From Desulfobulbus alkaliphilus (GTDB lineage: Bacteria > Desulfobacterota > Desulfobulbia > Desulfobulbales > Desulfobulbaceae): a DNA stretch of 64,000 nucleotides. Positions 7,546 to 17,118 of the stretch are shown here, in pieces. The stretch is taken from the NCBI RefSeq assembly GCF_016918545.1, contig NZ_JAFFQC010000018.1:17858-81857 (forward strand), read 5' to 3'. The position numbers and the translations under genes are program-made. Every line of letters begins with the position of its first letter. Within the stretch, counting starts at the first letter, position 1. The notes below the pieces were generated by a model. That model had not been told where the DNA came from. It ran no database searches and saw nothing but the letters and a program-made list of their open reading frames with translations.

Positions 7546-10476
7546 TCACGAACCGCCGCTTGCCAAGTCAGGTTCGCCGCAATGAAGCAGAATCTGCTTG
7601 CGGGTCTCGTCACGCAGAGCCAGGGCTGCGTTCCAACCGGAACCGTGGGCTTTGAGCGGTGATCCTATGAACAGGTGGACTGGTCCTGGCCGCAGAAATA
7701 GAGATTCGGCGCGCAGTATATTCCTGGTGCCTCGGATAGTGATCGGGACCACAGGCATATTGTTTTCTGCTGCAATGAAGAAGGCGCCCATGCGGAAAGG
7801 CATCAGACCGGACATGCGTTGAAACGTGCCCTCCGCAAAAAAGAAAAAGGAGTGTCCTGCCCCGGCTAACTCTTTGAGACGGCGGGCATCCTCAATGGCC
7901 TTCCTGTTTTCGAAGCGTTCGACGAAAACAACACCAAGCCGGTTCAATATTGGGCGCAATACGGGATTGCCGGCCAGTTCAGCCTTGGCGACAAACCTGA
8001 ATCGCTCCGGCAATATCGCCATCAGAATAACACTGTCCACATAGCTCTGATGATTGGCAACCAGAACCAGCGGTTCTTCGGTCATGACCTCTTCAAGACC
8101 ATGAACCGATATTCTGGTGCCGGTGAGACGAACCAGAAGGCGGGCGACAGCGCGAGCAGCCCGTCGGCGGAGACCGCTCCCCGGCAACAGGAAAACAAGC
8201 GGCGCCGAAGCCACCGCCATGATCGCGAACAGCAGCCAGCAATAGACGGAATAGCAGGCCTTGATCCCCCGCTGCAGCCATCTGTTGACTTGCTGCAGCA
8301 CACCGCTTGCGGTCAGACGGATGAATTGCAGCCAGAGAGCCCGGGGAGGTCGATGAATCATCCCTTGCTCGTAGAGTTCCCGGCTGGCCGCCCGGCGAAT
8401 CTTGCCGCTGGACGTCTTAAGGACAGTGCCCGGTCTGGCCAGAATCACTTCATCAGGAGGCAAGCCGAGGATATCCACAGCGAGGTTGATGATCTGGTTT
8501 TTCAAGGCCGCCTGTTTTTCGGTATCCTGACTGCGGCTCTCGGCCAGAACAACAAGTTTTTCGGTGGCTGTGGTTTTGTCTGTGGTCCCGAAAACAGCGA
8601 CACACCCCTGACGGATACCCTCGATGGCGCCAATAGCCTCCTCCAGTTCATAGGGGGTAAGATTGCGGCCACCCTTGATAATAATATCCTTGACCCTGCT
8701 GGTGAGATAGATGTCCTGGTCAGCCAGATAAGCCAGGTCACCGGTATCGAGCCAATCACCATGGAACAGAGCTGCGGTTTGCCGGGGATTACGGAAATAG
8801 CCGCTGGTGGCCGAAGGTCCTCGGAATTGCAAACGGCCCACGTGGCGCTCAGGCAGTTCCTGATTGCTGTCATCAACGATCCGGACCTGATGCCCAGCGA
8901 GTGGACGACCGCAGGCGACAAAACGCAGCGGATTGGGATCATCGTTGCCGGCGGGGATGGCTTGACCGTTGTTCATCAAAAGTTGACGCTGAATACGATC
9001 GATTAACACCTTTCGACCGAGAGGAGGAAAAGCCAGGCCAACAGTATTTTCAGCCAGGCCATAAACCGGCGCCATGGCCTCAGGTCGCAATCCATAGGCA
9101 GCAAAACGCTCGTTAAAGCGGGTGACGGTTTCCGGGCTCACCGGTTCGGCACCATTGAAAGCAAGCCGCCAGGAGCTGAGGTCCAGACCAGCAAGTGTGC
9201 GGGCATCGATTCTATTGAGGCAGAGTTCGTAGCCGAAATTGGGTGAAGCAGCCAAGGTGCCGCGGTGATGGTGGATGGTCCAGAGCCAACGGTCCGGGCG
9301 GGCGAGAAAAGAGAGGGGGGGCATGATGACCAGCCTGCAGCCATGATACAAACTGCCCAGCCAGGCTCCGATCAATCCCATGTCGTGGTAAAGTGGCAGC
9401 CAGCTGATGAACACATCATCCGGACCGGCGCTGATGGCCCGGCCCATGGCCCTGATATTGGTCAGCAGGTTGGCATGGCTGAGAATGACACCCTTGGGGA
9501 TGCCGGTGCTGCCCGAAGTGTACTGAAGAAAAGCGGTATCTTCGGGCAGGCTCGGTGTCTGAACAATGGTGCTGTCGGATTCCTGCAGTTCGGTGACCGT
9601 AACGACCTGTTCAAGCGTTGCCACCTGGGCTTTAAGGAGCCTGGCCACTGGTTTCGCCTCGGCAACGGTGACCAGGGCCTGGGCCTGGCAATTGTTGAGA
9701 ATGTGAAGGTGGCGGCGCAGGTGGTCCTCCAACTGGGAGGGGCGCACCGGGGGATACAATGGGACGGGTACAGCACCAGCGAGAAGAATACCAAAGAAAC
9801 TGAAAAAATACTCCAGTCCGGTGGGGAGCATCAGGGCAATGTTGGCTCCGGGCTGCAGATTCCGTTCCCTCAGACCAGAGGCCACGCTATTAGCATGGTC
9901 AAGGAGTTGGCGATGGGTCAGAGGAGTTGGTTCATTGTCTCCGCCGGTCAGCAGCAAGTGGACCTGATCCGGAGACCTGGATGCCTGTATGTGGAGCACG
10001 TCCATCAGGGTTCGGGCATCATCGGCGATGGTTGTCTGCGACTGGATCGATTCAGGAGGTGTTATCGGAATGCGTTCCTGTATGAACTCGGCCCGTGCCG
10101 ACCCGCGGCCGGCGGCCCGAACCAGGTCCCGCAGGGTCTCCGCGGTGGCCAGGACTTCTTCTCCCAGGGACACCCCTAAGGTCTTTTCCATTCGGGCCAG
10201 CAGCTCAACCTTGGTCAGGCTGTCGAAGCCGAGATCGCGTTCCAGGGAGCTGTCCAGTTCAACATGCAGGTTGCGGCGATCAGGATCGATTTCACCGGCC
10301 AGACCCGCAGCCAGTTGGCACACGGTCTCTGCCTCGCTGGTCGGGCTTTTCGCGGCTGGTTGTGGATCTTGCGGTGGTACTGCTTCGGTGGAAACTTGTT
10401 CGTCTCTGTTTTCCGAGGTATTGGGAGCAGTGTGCGGTTCCATTGTTTTCCGTGTATCCGAGTGAAGGACCTCCAT
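7546..10476 (-). CDS. Three-domain protein: acyl carrier protein, fatty-acyl-AMP ligase (FAAL-like), PlsC acyltransferase
   Basis: A 976-residue fusion. Residues about 50-122 form an acyl carrier domain with the phosphopantetheine serine in GFDSLT (Ser86). Residues about 155-705 are an acyl-AMP ligase with YTSGSTGIPKG at 319-329, WLPLYHDMGLIG, GLAEN and catalytic Lys692 in SSGKIRR; the YPPVRPSQLEDHL stretch near 241-253 resembles fatty-acyl-AMP ligases that load ACPs rather than CoA. A membrane segment (about 744-764) leads to a PlsC-type acyltransferase with NHQSYVD at 808-814 and EGTF at 882-885. A plausible path is free fatty acid to acyl-AMP, to acyl-ACP on its own ACP domain, to a lysolipid. 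An alternative start is ATG 10443. It lies 91 nt after lipB in the same operon. Specificity is inference. Confidence 0.88.
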   Translation of the reverse strand: MEVLHSDTRKTMEPHTAPNTSENRDEQVSTEAVPPQDPQPAAKSPTSEAETVCQLAAGLAGEIDPDRRNLHVELDSSLERDLGFDSLTKVELLARMEKTLGVSLGEEVLATAETLRDLVRAAGRGSARAEFIQERIPITPPESIQSQTTIADDARTLMDVLHIQASRSPDQVHLLLTGGDNEPTPLTHRQLLDHANSVASGLRERNLQPGANIALMLPTGLEYFFSFFGILLAGAVPVPLYPPVRPSQLEDHLRRHLHILNNCQAQALVTVAEAKPVARLLKAQVATLEQVVTVTELQESDSTIVQTPSLPEDTAFLQYTSGSTGIPKGVILSHANLLTNIRAMGRAISAGPDDVFISWLPLYHDMGLIGAWLGSLYHGCRLVIMPPLSFLARPDRWLWTIHHHRGTLAASPNFGYELCLNRIDARTLAGLDLSSWRLAFNGAEPVSPETVTRFNERFAAYGLRPEAMAPVYGLAENTVGLAFPPLGRKVLIDRIQRQLLMNNGQAIPAGNDDPNPLRFVACGRPLAGHQVRIVDDSNQELPERHVGRLQFRGPSATSGYFRNPRQTAALFHGDWLDTGDLAYLADQDIYLTSRVKDIIIKGGRNLTPYELEEAIGAIEGIRQGCVAVFGTTDKTTATEKLVVLAESRSQDTEKQAALKNQIINLAVDILGLPPDEVILARPGTVLKTSSGKIRRAASRELYEQGMIHRPPRALWLQFIRLTASGVLQQVNRWLQRGIKACYSVYCWLLFAIMAVASAPLVFLLPGSGLRRRAARAVARLLVRLTGTRISVHGLEEVMTEEPLVLVANHQSYVDSVILMAILPERFRFVAKAELAGNPVLRPILNRLGVVFVERFENRKAIEDARRLKELAGAGHSFFFFAEGTFQRMSGLMPFRMGAFFIAAENNMPVVPITIRGTRNILRAESLFLRPGPVHLFIGSPLKAHGSGWNAALALRDETRKQILLHCGEPDLASGGS

Positions 10477-10567
10477 GCCTGCGGTTGTTTTCGCCGGCGC
10501 GCCTCGCGATTCGAATAAAAACTCGTATGTGGATGAAAAGTAACTCGTTGAATTGTCTTCAAATAGG

Positions 10568-11212
10568 TCAACACAACCCCTGAGCCGATTTGGGTAGCCG
10601 TTTGTTCATAAGCGGTGCAAACATTTTTTTCAACTCTAATCGGACCTCGTCCATCGATGGCGGCGCTGCTGCTTCCCTGGTCATCGAGGTGACCGGGCAG
10701 CCTTTGATACCACACGGGTTGATGTGCTGAAAGGCCCGCAGATCCGGACAGACATTCAAGGAAAAACCGTGCATACTCACCCAGCGGCGAACGCCGATAC
10801 CGATAAAAGCGATCTTGCCCTGGTCTGTCCAGACACCGGTCGCTCCACTTTGTCGGTAGGCCACGATCCGGAAAAGAGCAAGGAGATCGATAAGAACTTC
10901 TTCGAGAAAACGGAGCCAGCTGTGCAGGTCGCGACCGCGGTGCCCCAGGTTGACAAGCGGGTACCCCACCATTTGCCCCGGTCCATGCCAGGTGACATCA
11001 CCACCCCGGTTGACGCGTTCGACGGCCAGGTTTGGGTCGAGATAATTGCTCACCTTGCCGCCACGACCGATGGTATAGATGGCAGGATGCTCCACCAGCA
11101 GGAGGGTTTCCTCTGCCTGGCCCGAAACGATGGCCGCGGCCAGTTGTTCCTGCAGCGCCAGGGCCTGGCTGTAGGCAAGCGGTCCCTGGGAGATCGTGTC
11201 AATTATACGCAT
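10568..11212 (-). CDS. lipB: Octanoyl-[ACP]:protein N-octanoyltransferase LipB
   Basis: LipB moves octanoate from octanoyl-ACP to the lipoyl lysine of E2 and H proteins, the first step of lipoate assembly. The signature RGGDVTWHGPGQ is at residues 69-80. The catalytic cysteine is Cys167 in INPCGIKGCPVTSM, with the partner lysine Lys133 in GKIAFIG. The length of 214 residues is typical. It lies 65 nt downstream of a free-standing acp gene and three genes after an E2 subunit with a lipoyl domain, so its likely target is encoded in the same operon. The lipoyl synthase gene lipA is not in the window. Confidence 0.95.
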   Translation of the reverse strand: MRIIDTISQGPLAYSQALALQEQLAAAIVSGQAEETLLLVEHPAIYTIGRGGKVSNYLDPNLAVERVNRGGDVTWHGPGQMVGYPLVNLGHRGRDLHSWLRFLEEVLIDLLALFRIVAYRQSGATGVWTDQGKIAFIGIGVRRWVSMHGFSLNVCPDLRAFQHINPCGIKGCPVTSMTREAAAPPSMDEVRLELKKMFAPLMNKRLPKSAQGLC

Positions 11213-11277
11213 GGCACAGCGCTATGGGCTCACGATATATTCGGTGAAGAAGCAAGCGGACCGAAAAAAAATGGTCC

Positions 11278-11523
11278 TCAGCGGATGCGGGCGGCAAGAT
11301 ACTCTGTCATCGCCTGCAGGGTTGAGAGTTTACCATAGTCCGCTTCCGGAATGTCGACCCCGGTCTGTTCGTTGAGACCGACGAGGACCTTGAGAAAACT
11401 GTAGGAATCGATATCCAGCGCTTCACGGATATTTTCATCCGGACTCAGTTCGGCAGGATCACTCTCCGGAGCGATGGTTTTCAGTTCAGCAAAAATGATC
11501 GTTTGCAATTGCTCCTGGTTCAT
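11278..11523 (-). CDS. Free-standing acyl carrier protein
   Basis: An 81-residue acidic protein with the four-helix ACP pattern and the phosphopantetheine attachment serine at Ser40 in DIDSYSF. The tyrosine after the serine, in place of the more usual leucine or methionine, marks it as a specialised carrier rather than the main fatty-acid AcpP; this is inference from one residue and the genomic context. Its ATG overlaps the stop of the E2 gene by four bases (ATGA), so it is translationally coupled to the dehydrogenase complex. The adjacent lipB suggests that it could carry the octanoyl group for LipB. Confidence 0.85.
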   Translation of the reverse strand: MNQEQLQTIIFAELKTIAPESDPAELSPDENIREALDIDSYSFLKVLVGLNEQTGVDIPEADYGKLSTLQAMTEYLAARIR

Positions 11524-12740
11524 AGAGCCTCCGGATGCTGCAGGTGGCGGTTAAAGGCATCAAGAAACAGCGCCCCCTTGTGACCGTCGGTGGCGCGGTG
11601 GTCGGCGGCCAGAGTGGCGGTCAGGCATCGGCGCGCCCCCAGCATGCCGTTTTCGGCCCAGGGACGCTCGCTGATACGCCCCAGACCGACCAGGGCGACC
11701 TGGGGAGGGTAGATAACCCCGAAAACGGTTTTGACACCCCGGTCGCCAAGGTTGGTGACGGTAATGGTGGAGTCGGTCATTTCCGAGCTTCGCAGCCGGC
11801 CCGCCCGAGTCCGTTCAATGAGATCGGCCATGGCCTGCATCAGGTCGTCAAGGTTCCGTGTGCCGACATGATGGATGGCAGGGGCGATCAGGCCGCCATC
11901 GCGCAGGGCGACAGCAAAACCGATGTGGATATCCGTCTTAGGCTGCAATCGGTCCTCCTGCCAGAAGCCGTTCAGGTCAGGGACATCATGCAAGGCCTTG
12001 GCAACAGCCTTGAGGAGCAGAACCACGGGCAGAATACGTTCCCGCATGGAGCGTTTGCGGTTTTCCTCCTCCAGCCATTGCAGCGGCCTGCTCATGTCGA
12101 TGTCTGTCTCCAGATAATAGTGGGGAATGTCCTGGTTGGAGCGACTGACGGCAGCTGCGATCGCCCGCCGCATTGCTGATCCGGGTGTTTCATCGGCCGT
12201 TGTCTCAGGGGGCAGCCCCCGACCCGGAGCATCGTCCTCTTGTTCGATTTTCTGGTGTTGGGCCGCCTGTTCGATATCCTCGCGCCGGATGGCTCCGTTT
12301 GGACCAGTGCCCTGGACGTTTGCCAGATCCACCCCCAGCTCCATGGCCAGTCTCCGGGCCGAGGGTGAGCAGGCGATGCGACCGAGCACAGGCTTCACCT
12401 GGGGTGTCGGCGGCAACACTTCCGATGAGGCTTCCGGGACCGATGGTTGCTGCTCAACGGGCGGCGGTGGAATGATCAGGTCCTCGTCGGTCCTAGATGA
12501 TTCTTGATCGCTCTGAAAATGGGCCAGTACAGTGCCGACAGGGACGGTCTGGCCGGCCTGGACCAGTGGTTCCCCCATAATCCCGTCAGCAAAAATTTCG
12601 ATTTCAAAAAGACCTTTCTGGGTTTCGACCAGGGCGACGATATCGCCGCGTCGGACTCGCTGTCCCGGGACCACCACCCACTCCACCAGCTTGCCAGTTT
12701 CCATGTCCGCGCCCAGACTGGGCATGCAAAAATCACCCAT
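11520..12740 (-). CDS. pdhC: 2-oxoacid dehydrogenase E2 (dihydrolipoamide acyltransferase), pyruvate-type
   Basis: A 406-residue E2 component. The N-terminal lipoyl domain covers residues 1-78, with the modified lysine probably Lys42 in [11 protein letters not shown] (the usual form is ETDK). A proline-rich linker follows, then the peripheral subunit-binding domain at about 121-158 ([15 protein letters not shown]...[13 protein letters not shown]). The catalytic domain ends with the active-site His381 and Asp385 in DHRATDG. It would transfer the acyl group from lipoamide to CoA. It overlaps the E1 beta gene by 8 nt and the ACP gene by 4 nt. No E3 (lipoamide dehydrogenase) gene is in the window. 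The gene symbol assumes pyruvate as substrate; acetoin or a branched 2-oxoacid is possible. Confidence 0.88.
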   Translation of the reverse strand: MGDFCMPSLGADMETGKLVEWVVVPGQRVRRGDIVALVETQKGLFEIEIFADGIMGEPLVQAGQTVPVGTVLAHFQSDQESSRTDEDLIIPPPPVEQQPSVPEASSEVLPPTPQVKPVLGRIACSPSARRLAMELGVDLANVQGTGPNGAIRREDIEQAAQHQKIEQEDDAPGRGLPPETTADETPGSAMRRAIAAAVSRSNQDIPHYYLETDIDMSRPLQWLEEENRKRSMRERILPVVLLLKAVAKALHDVPDLNGFWQEDRLQPKTDIHIGFAVALRDGGLIAPAIHHVGTRNLDDLMQAMADLIERTRAGRLRSSEMTDSTITVTNLGDRGVKTVFGVIYPPQVALVGLGRISERPWAENGMLGARRCLTATLAADHRATDGHKGALFLDAFNRHLQHPEAL

Positions 12741-13731
12741 TATCCATCATCCTCCGAATAATCGCGACAATTGTATCGACCTGAGGAAGCGCGGCTTCTT
12801 CCATGTGACCGGCATAGGGAATGGGGACCTCGGCGGTACAGAGCCGTTCCACCGGCAGATCCAGCTCATAAAAGGCCTGTTCGGTGATCCGGGCCGATAT
12901 CTCGGCGGAGAGGCTGCCGCTGCGCCAGCCTTCGTCGACGATGAGCACTCGGTGGGTTTTCGCGATCGAAGCAATATAGGTGGCGTCATCCAGAGGCCGC
13001 AGGGTTCGCAGATCGATCACTTCGACCTCGATCCCGTCCCTGGCCAGGATCTCAGCGGCATCAAGGGATTTGAATAGGCTGGCGCTGTAGGTGATCAGGG
13101 TGATATCGCGCCCGGGCCGCCGAACCGCTGCGTGATCGATGTTCACTGGACCAGCGTCTTCGGCCAGGGTACCTTCCATGTTGTAGAGGGTATTGTTTTC
13201 AAAGATAAGCACCGGATCTGGATCTTCCAGGGCGGTCCAGAGCATGCCCCGGGCGTCCTCCAGCGTGGCCGGCGACAAAACACGAATGCCAGGAATGTGG
13301 GCGTACCAACCTTCAAAGGAGTGGGCATGCTGAGCTGCCAGCTGTTTGCCGGCGCCAGTGGCCATGCGGATCACCAGGGGCACGTTGAACTGGCCGCCGG
13401 ACATATGCAGCAGGGTGGCGGCATTGTTGACGATCTGATCCAGAGCCAGCAGGCTGAAATTGACGGTCATCACCTCGACGATCGGCCGCATGCCGCCAAG
13501 GGCGGCACCGATGCCGGCACCGACGTATCCTGATTCACACAAAGGGGTATCGCGGATTCGTTCCGGACCGAACTCAGTCAGCATACCTTTGCTGACCGCG
13601 TAACACCCGCCGTAATGGCCGACATCCTCGCCCATGAGAAAGACCCGTTCGTCGCGGCGCAGAGCGTCGCACAACGCCTCCCGCACCGCCCCGCGATAGG
13701 TGATAGTTCGCAGAGCTGTCTGTTGGTTCAT
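12733..13731 (-). CDS. pdhB: 2-oxoacid (pyruvate-type) dehydrogenase E1 beta subunit
   Basis: The E1 beta subunit of 332 residues. It forms the heterotetrameric thiamine-dependent decarboxylase with E1 alpha. The GEDVGHYGG block near residue 34 and [20 protein letters not shown] near residue 81 belong to the pyrimidine-binding domain of transketolase-like enzymes. The C-terminal domain shows [11 protein letters not shown] and [14 protein letters not shown]. The start ATG overlaps the end of E1 alpha by 4 nt (ATGA). Sequence features favour a pyruvate or acetoin dehydrogenase over branched-chain enzymes, but the substrate is not proven by sequence. Confidence 0.88.
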   Translation of the reverse strand: MNQQTALRTITYRGAVREALCDALRRDERVFLMGEDVGHYGGCYAVSKGMLTEFGPERIRDTPLCESGYVGAGIGAALGGMRPIVEVMTVNFSLLALDQIVNNAATLLHMSGGQFNVPLVIRMATGAGKQLAAQHAHSFEGWYAHIPGIRVLSPATLEDARGMLWTALEDPDPVLIFENNTLYNMEGTLAEDAGPVNIDHAAVRRPGRDITLITYSASLFKSLDAAEILARDGIEVEVIDLRTLRPLDDATYIASIAKTHRVLIVDEGWRSGSLSAEISARITEQAFYELDLPVERLCTAEVPIPYAGHMEEAALPQVDTIVAIIRRMMDNG

Positions 13732-14705
13732 ACCTTCCTCCTTTCCGAATAGACAAAACGGGTCAGGTCTTCAACTGCCTCCCAGGTGCCGGCCTCGGCA
13801 AAGGCCACCGAGGCCTCCACCTCTGCACTGACGTCCTGTTCAAGACTTTGTCGCTCCTCATTATTGAACAGGCCGGCTTCAGTCAGGCGTTCGGCCAGCA
13901 ATTCAATGGGATCGCGTTTTTTCCATTCCTCCACCTCTGCTTTGGTACGGTACTGTTCGGTATCGAACATGGAATGGGGACGGAAACGATAGGTGCGGCA
14001 CTCAAGCAGATACGGACCTTGTCCGCTACGAATGTGACTGACCGCGGCATGTGCTGCCTCCTCAACGGCCATCACATCCATACCATCCACGACCGCCGAC
14101 GCCATTCCGTAACAGGGCCCCTTGGCGGCGATATCCTGATTGGCCTGGGTGTAGCGGAGAGCGGTGCCCATGGCATAGAGATTGTTTTCGCATAAAAACA
14201 GAACCGGCAGTCGCCATAAGGAGGCCAGATTCATGGATTCATGGAAATCACCTTCAGCAACGGCACCGTCCCCGAAAAAACAGCAGGTCACCCTGTTGCG
14301 GCCTTGCATTGAGTCAGCCAGGGCCAGACCCACCGCCAGGGGCAGACCGCCGGCGACAATGGCATTACCGCCGTAAAAACGGGTAGCCGCATCAAAGAGA
14401 TGCATCGATCCTCCCCGGCCAAGGCAACACCCCTCTTTCTTACCGAACATCTCAGCCATGATACTGTCAGCACTCATACCCCGTGCCAGGGCCTGACCAT
14501 GTTCCCGATAGGTGGCAACCACCGCGTCTTCCGGGGTGAGTGTCGCCATGACCCCAACCGCCACCGCCTCTTCACCGATGTACAGATGGAGAAAGCCACG
14601 AATCTTGGTAGCACTGTACATTTCCGCCGATTTTTCCTCAAAACGGCGGATAAGCAGCATCTGCCGTAATAATCGGATCGCGTGTTTTTTATCGAGTGTC
14701 GTCAT
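13728..14705 (-). CDS. pdhA: 2-oxoacid (pyruvate-type) dehydrogenase E1 alpha subunit
   Basis: The E1 alpha subunit of 325 residues, which binds thiamine diphosphate through GDG (145-147) and the closing NN pair at 174-175. The [10 protein letters not shown] block (97-105), [19 protein letters not shown] and the phosphorylation-loop region [14 protein letters not shown] are all typical of pyruvate/acetoin-type alpha subunits. It overlaps the acsA-like gene upstream and E1 beta downstream by 4 nt each, so the complex is made from one coupled transcript. A PDH-type complex in an anaerobe that also carries a ferredoxin-linked 2-oxoacid oxidoreductase in this window is notable. Confidence 0.88.
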   Translation of the reverse strand: MTTLDKKHAIRLLRQMLLIRRFEEKSAEMYSATKIRGFLHLYIGEEAVAVGVMATLTPEDAVVATYREHGQALARGMSADSIMAEMFGKKEGCCLGRGGSMHLFDAATRFYGGNAIVAGGLPLAVGLALADSMQGRNRVTCCFFGDGAVAEGDFHESMNLASLWRLPVLFLCENNLYAMGTALRYTQANQDIAAKGPCYGMASAVVDGMDVMAVEEAAHAAVSHIRSGQGPYLLECRTYRFRPHSMFDTEQYRTKAEVEEWKKRDPIELLAERLTEAGLFNNEERQSLEQDVSAEVEASVAFAEAGTWEAVEDLTRFVYSERRKV

Positions 14706-16465
14706 GATGTTGTGCTCCCTTCGAGAGTGGAGGTGTCCCCAACAGGCAGGTTCAGTTCCCGGGCCTTGAGCAGACGGCGCATTATTTTTCCGCTGCGTGT
14801 TTTCGGCAGGTTATCGACAAAATCGATCTCCTTGGGGGCCACTGCCGAACCCAGTCGACCACGTCCGAAACCGATCAACTCGTGACTCAGTTCATCAGTG
14901 GCCTTATACCCGGCCTTGAGAACGACAAAGGCCTTGACGAGTTCACCAATTGTGGATTCGGGTTTGCCGATCACCCCGGCCTCGGCGACGGCCGGATGTT
15001 CCATGAGGCAGCTTTCCACCTCAAAAGGGCCGACCATGTGTCCAGCCGTTTTAATAATGTCATCGGCTCGCCCGATGAACCAGTAATACCCATCCGCATC
15101 GCGGCGGGCAAGGTCACCGGTGAGGTACCATTCTCCGGCAAAGCATTTCTGGTAGCGTTCTTCATCGTGGAGATAGGCACGGAACATGGATGGCCAGCCT
15201 CGCCTCAGAGCCAGTTCCCCCTCCACATCGGATTCTTCCACCCGCACGGATTCGGCATCGAGATGGGTGAGAATAGCGGCTTCAATCCCCGGCAGGGGCA
15301 ATCCCATAGAACCGGGACGTACCTCGAGGGCGGCGTAGTTGGCGATCATGATGCCACCGGTTTCCGTTTGCCACCAGTTGTCATGGATAAGCAGGCCCAG
15401 TACCTTCTGTCCCCAGAGAACGGCTTCAGGGTTGAGAGGTTCACCGACACTGTGTACCAGCCGTAAAGACGAAAGATCGAATTTTCCGGGCAGCTCCTCA
15501 GGAACGCGCATCAGCATCCTGATCGCGGTTGGTGCCGTGTACCAGACCGTAACTTTTTGCTCCTGGAGGATACGATACCAGCGCTCCGGTTCGAAATCGG
15601 CTTCATCAACAATGGATATCACCCCGTGGAGCAGGGGTGCAATGATCCCATACGAGGTGCCGGTTACCCAGCCGGGATCAGCGGTACACCAGTAGATGTC
15701 ATCCTGGTGCAGGTCAAGGACATAGCGGCCGGTAATGAAATGGGTCTGCACCGCGTTATGGACATGCACCGCACCTTTGGGTAACCCGGTGGTGCCGCTG
15801 GTGAAATGAAGAATAGCCATGTCCTCGGGATCGGTGGGTGGAATCGTGAACATATCCGCAGCTTCGGCCATCAGGCGGGGGAGAGAAAGAACCTGTTCAT
15901 TGATATCTTCCGTACTGTCGACCAGGAGAATATAGCGAAGCTCCGGCAGTCGGTTGAGAAGGGGCGCTATTTTTTTGGTATATTGTTTGCGATTGGTGAC
16001 CAGGATGCGGGCGTTGCCTCGTTCCAGTCGTTGTTGCACAGGCTCCGGTCCAAAGGCGGCAAAAAGTGGGCAGAAGACATTGAGGTTTTTGAGAGTGCCA
16101 AAAAAGATCGGATAGAGATCAGGGATACGGCCGGCTAACCAGAAAACACGATCACCCTTATCGACCTTCAAGGACCGGAGCAGATTTGCAAAGCGGTTGG
16201 AGCGATCTCTGAGGTCGCCATACGAGAGATCGCTGACACCGCCGTCCTTGCCAAGAAAGCGGATGGCAATCCGGTTCTGACCAGGTCCTTCAGCATGGCG
16301 GTCAACGGCCTCGTAAGCAATGTTCAGGCCTTGGCCGCCGGGTAGCCCGCTCAGTTCCCGACGCACCGCTTCCCAGGAAAATTCGGCCCGGATCGTGGTG
16401 TAGTCGGTCAGATTGGGCTGGACCGCCATGCTTTTAATATTCTTTTTGATGGGTTGGAAAAACAT
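14702..16465 (-). CDS. Acetyl-CoA synthetase-like acyl-CoA ligase (AMP-forming), AcsA type
   Basis: An AMP-forming acyl-CoA ligase of about 587 residues, most like short-chain (acetate) ligases of the AcsA type. It shows the phosphate loop [31 protein letters not shown] (a hallmark of acetyl-CoA synthetases), NWWQTETGG, the YLTGD hinge and Lys in [11 protein letters not shown] near the C-terminus. The start ATG at 16463-16465 has GGAGAA about 5 nt upstream; the longer frame to 16504 lacks a ribosome site. It is the first gene of the operon and overlaps E1 alpha by 4 nt. It could make acetyl-CoA from acetate, or run in reverse on acetyl-CoA from the dehydrogenase; the direction is not visible in the sequence. 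Confidence 0.85.
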   Translation of the reverse strand: MFFQPIKKNIKSMAVQPNLTDYTTIRAEFSWEAVRRELSGLPGGQGLNIAYEAVDRHAEGPGQNRIAIRFLGKDGGVSDLSYGDLRDRSNRFANLLRSLKVDKGDRVFWLAGRIPDLYPIFFGTLKNLNVFCPLFAAFGPEPVQQRLERGNARILVTNRKQYTKKIAPLLNRLPELRYILLVDSTEDINEQVLSLPRLMAEAADMFTIPPTDPEDMAILHFTSGTTGLPKGAVHVHNAVQTHFITGRYVLDLHQDDIYWCTADPGWVTGTSYGIIAPLLHGVISIVDEADFEPERWYRILQEQKVTVWYTAPTAIRMLMRVPEELPGKFDLSSLRLVHSVGEPLNPEAVLWGQKVLGLLIHDNWWQTETGGIMIANYAALEVRPGSMGLPLPGIEAAILTHLDAESVRVEESDVEGELALRRGWPSMFRAYLHDEERYQKCFAGEWYLTGDLARRDADGYYWFIGRADDIIKTAGHMVGPFEVESCLMEHPAVAEAGVIGKPESTIGELVKAFVVLKAGYKATDELSHELIGFGRGRLGSAVAPKEIDFVDNLPKTRSGKIMRRLLKARELNLPVGDTSTLEGSTTS

Positions 16466-16810
16466 ACAATTCTCCGCGATCAATTTCTGGTTTATCAGGA
16501 GCACTCAAGGAAAGGAGGCAACAGGGAGTTTCACCTTCTTAAAAAGGGATGAAGACCGGGATGCCCGCAAACGCCTCGTTCTACAAAGGCGTATGAATAC
16601 TGTCCCCCGAAAAAAACGCTTTTTGCAGTACTGTACGCTGATGAGCAGCCAGAGGCAATATAGGGATTTTAAATAATTATTGGATATAAAAAATATTTAA
16701 AAAACCGTAGCGATGCATGGAGGACAGTGGAACAAAACAGCAGAGTGGCAAGAGAGAAGCTGGTCCGCCAGGAGAACAGCCTCTCTTGGTATTGGTCAGG
16801 AGAGAAGGCA

Positions 16811-16939
16811 ACCGTTCACCAGTGCTTGATTGATACATCTGCGGACGATCAGATTGCCGTGCACAGGGATACCTGAGCCCGACAGCCTGCCTGTCTCCAT
16901 ATACATGATGGTAAACGGTTCCACAGGTTCCAGGTCATG
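16811..16939. repeat. Repeat family B, long copy
   Basis: The reverse complement of 43004-43108 aligns across about 105 bp of this copy. Shared blocks are ATC(T/C)GCGGACGATCAG, a GCCGTG block, GCCCGAC, GCCTGCCTGTC, ATATA and GGTAAACG...CCAGGT. The copy also has an inverted ACCGTTCACCA / GGTAAACGGT pair near its ends, so it may form a large imperfect hairpin. It lies 40 bp from a family A copy. Confidence 0.65.
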
Positions 16940-16978
16940 CAGTCTTGTCCCTGCCTCCGGTGAAACCGTTTACCAAGG

Positions 16979-17090
16979 CCTGAGTCCGTGACGGCTGGAC
17001 TCTTATTGTGGGTACATCTTGCTGTAATCATATTATAATTACAGCAGAATCCTTGAAGAAATTCTTCACCAGCCGCCCTTCGGATTCAGG
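16979..17090 (-). repeat. Repeat family A, half-length copy (112 bp)
   Basis: The ends are CCTGAGTCCGTGACGGCTGG and CGGATTCAGG. On the minus strand the core reads TCTTCA, 16 nt, TATAAT, followed by the ATTACAGCA arm. The copy lacks the long hairpin half. It separates the acsA-led operon from the YeeE/YedE genes. Confidence 0.88.
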
Positions 17091-17118
17091 CAAAAGAAAT
17101 GGGAAGGCGATGAAGGTT

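Larger units (their letters stand above)
16466..17118. other. Long intergenic region upstream of the pdh/lipB operon
   Basis: No coding gene is supported here. The first 340 bases include an AT-rich stretch (about 16665-16705) that may hold the operon promoter on the minus strand, but no clean -35/-10 pair was found. The rest is a family B copy (16811-16939) followed by a half-length family A copy (16979-17090). The A copy's promoter-like core points to the operon, though it is about 510 nt from the first start codon. Confidence 0.5.

Noticed and set aside
3197..10579. 14-bp exact inverse match GGGTTGTGTTGACC (3197-3210) and GGTCAACACAACCC (10566-10579)
   Set aside because: Matches of this length are expected by chance several times in 64 kb, and the flanks do not align.
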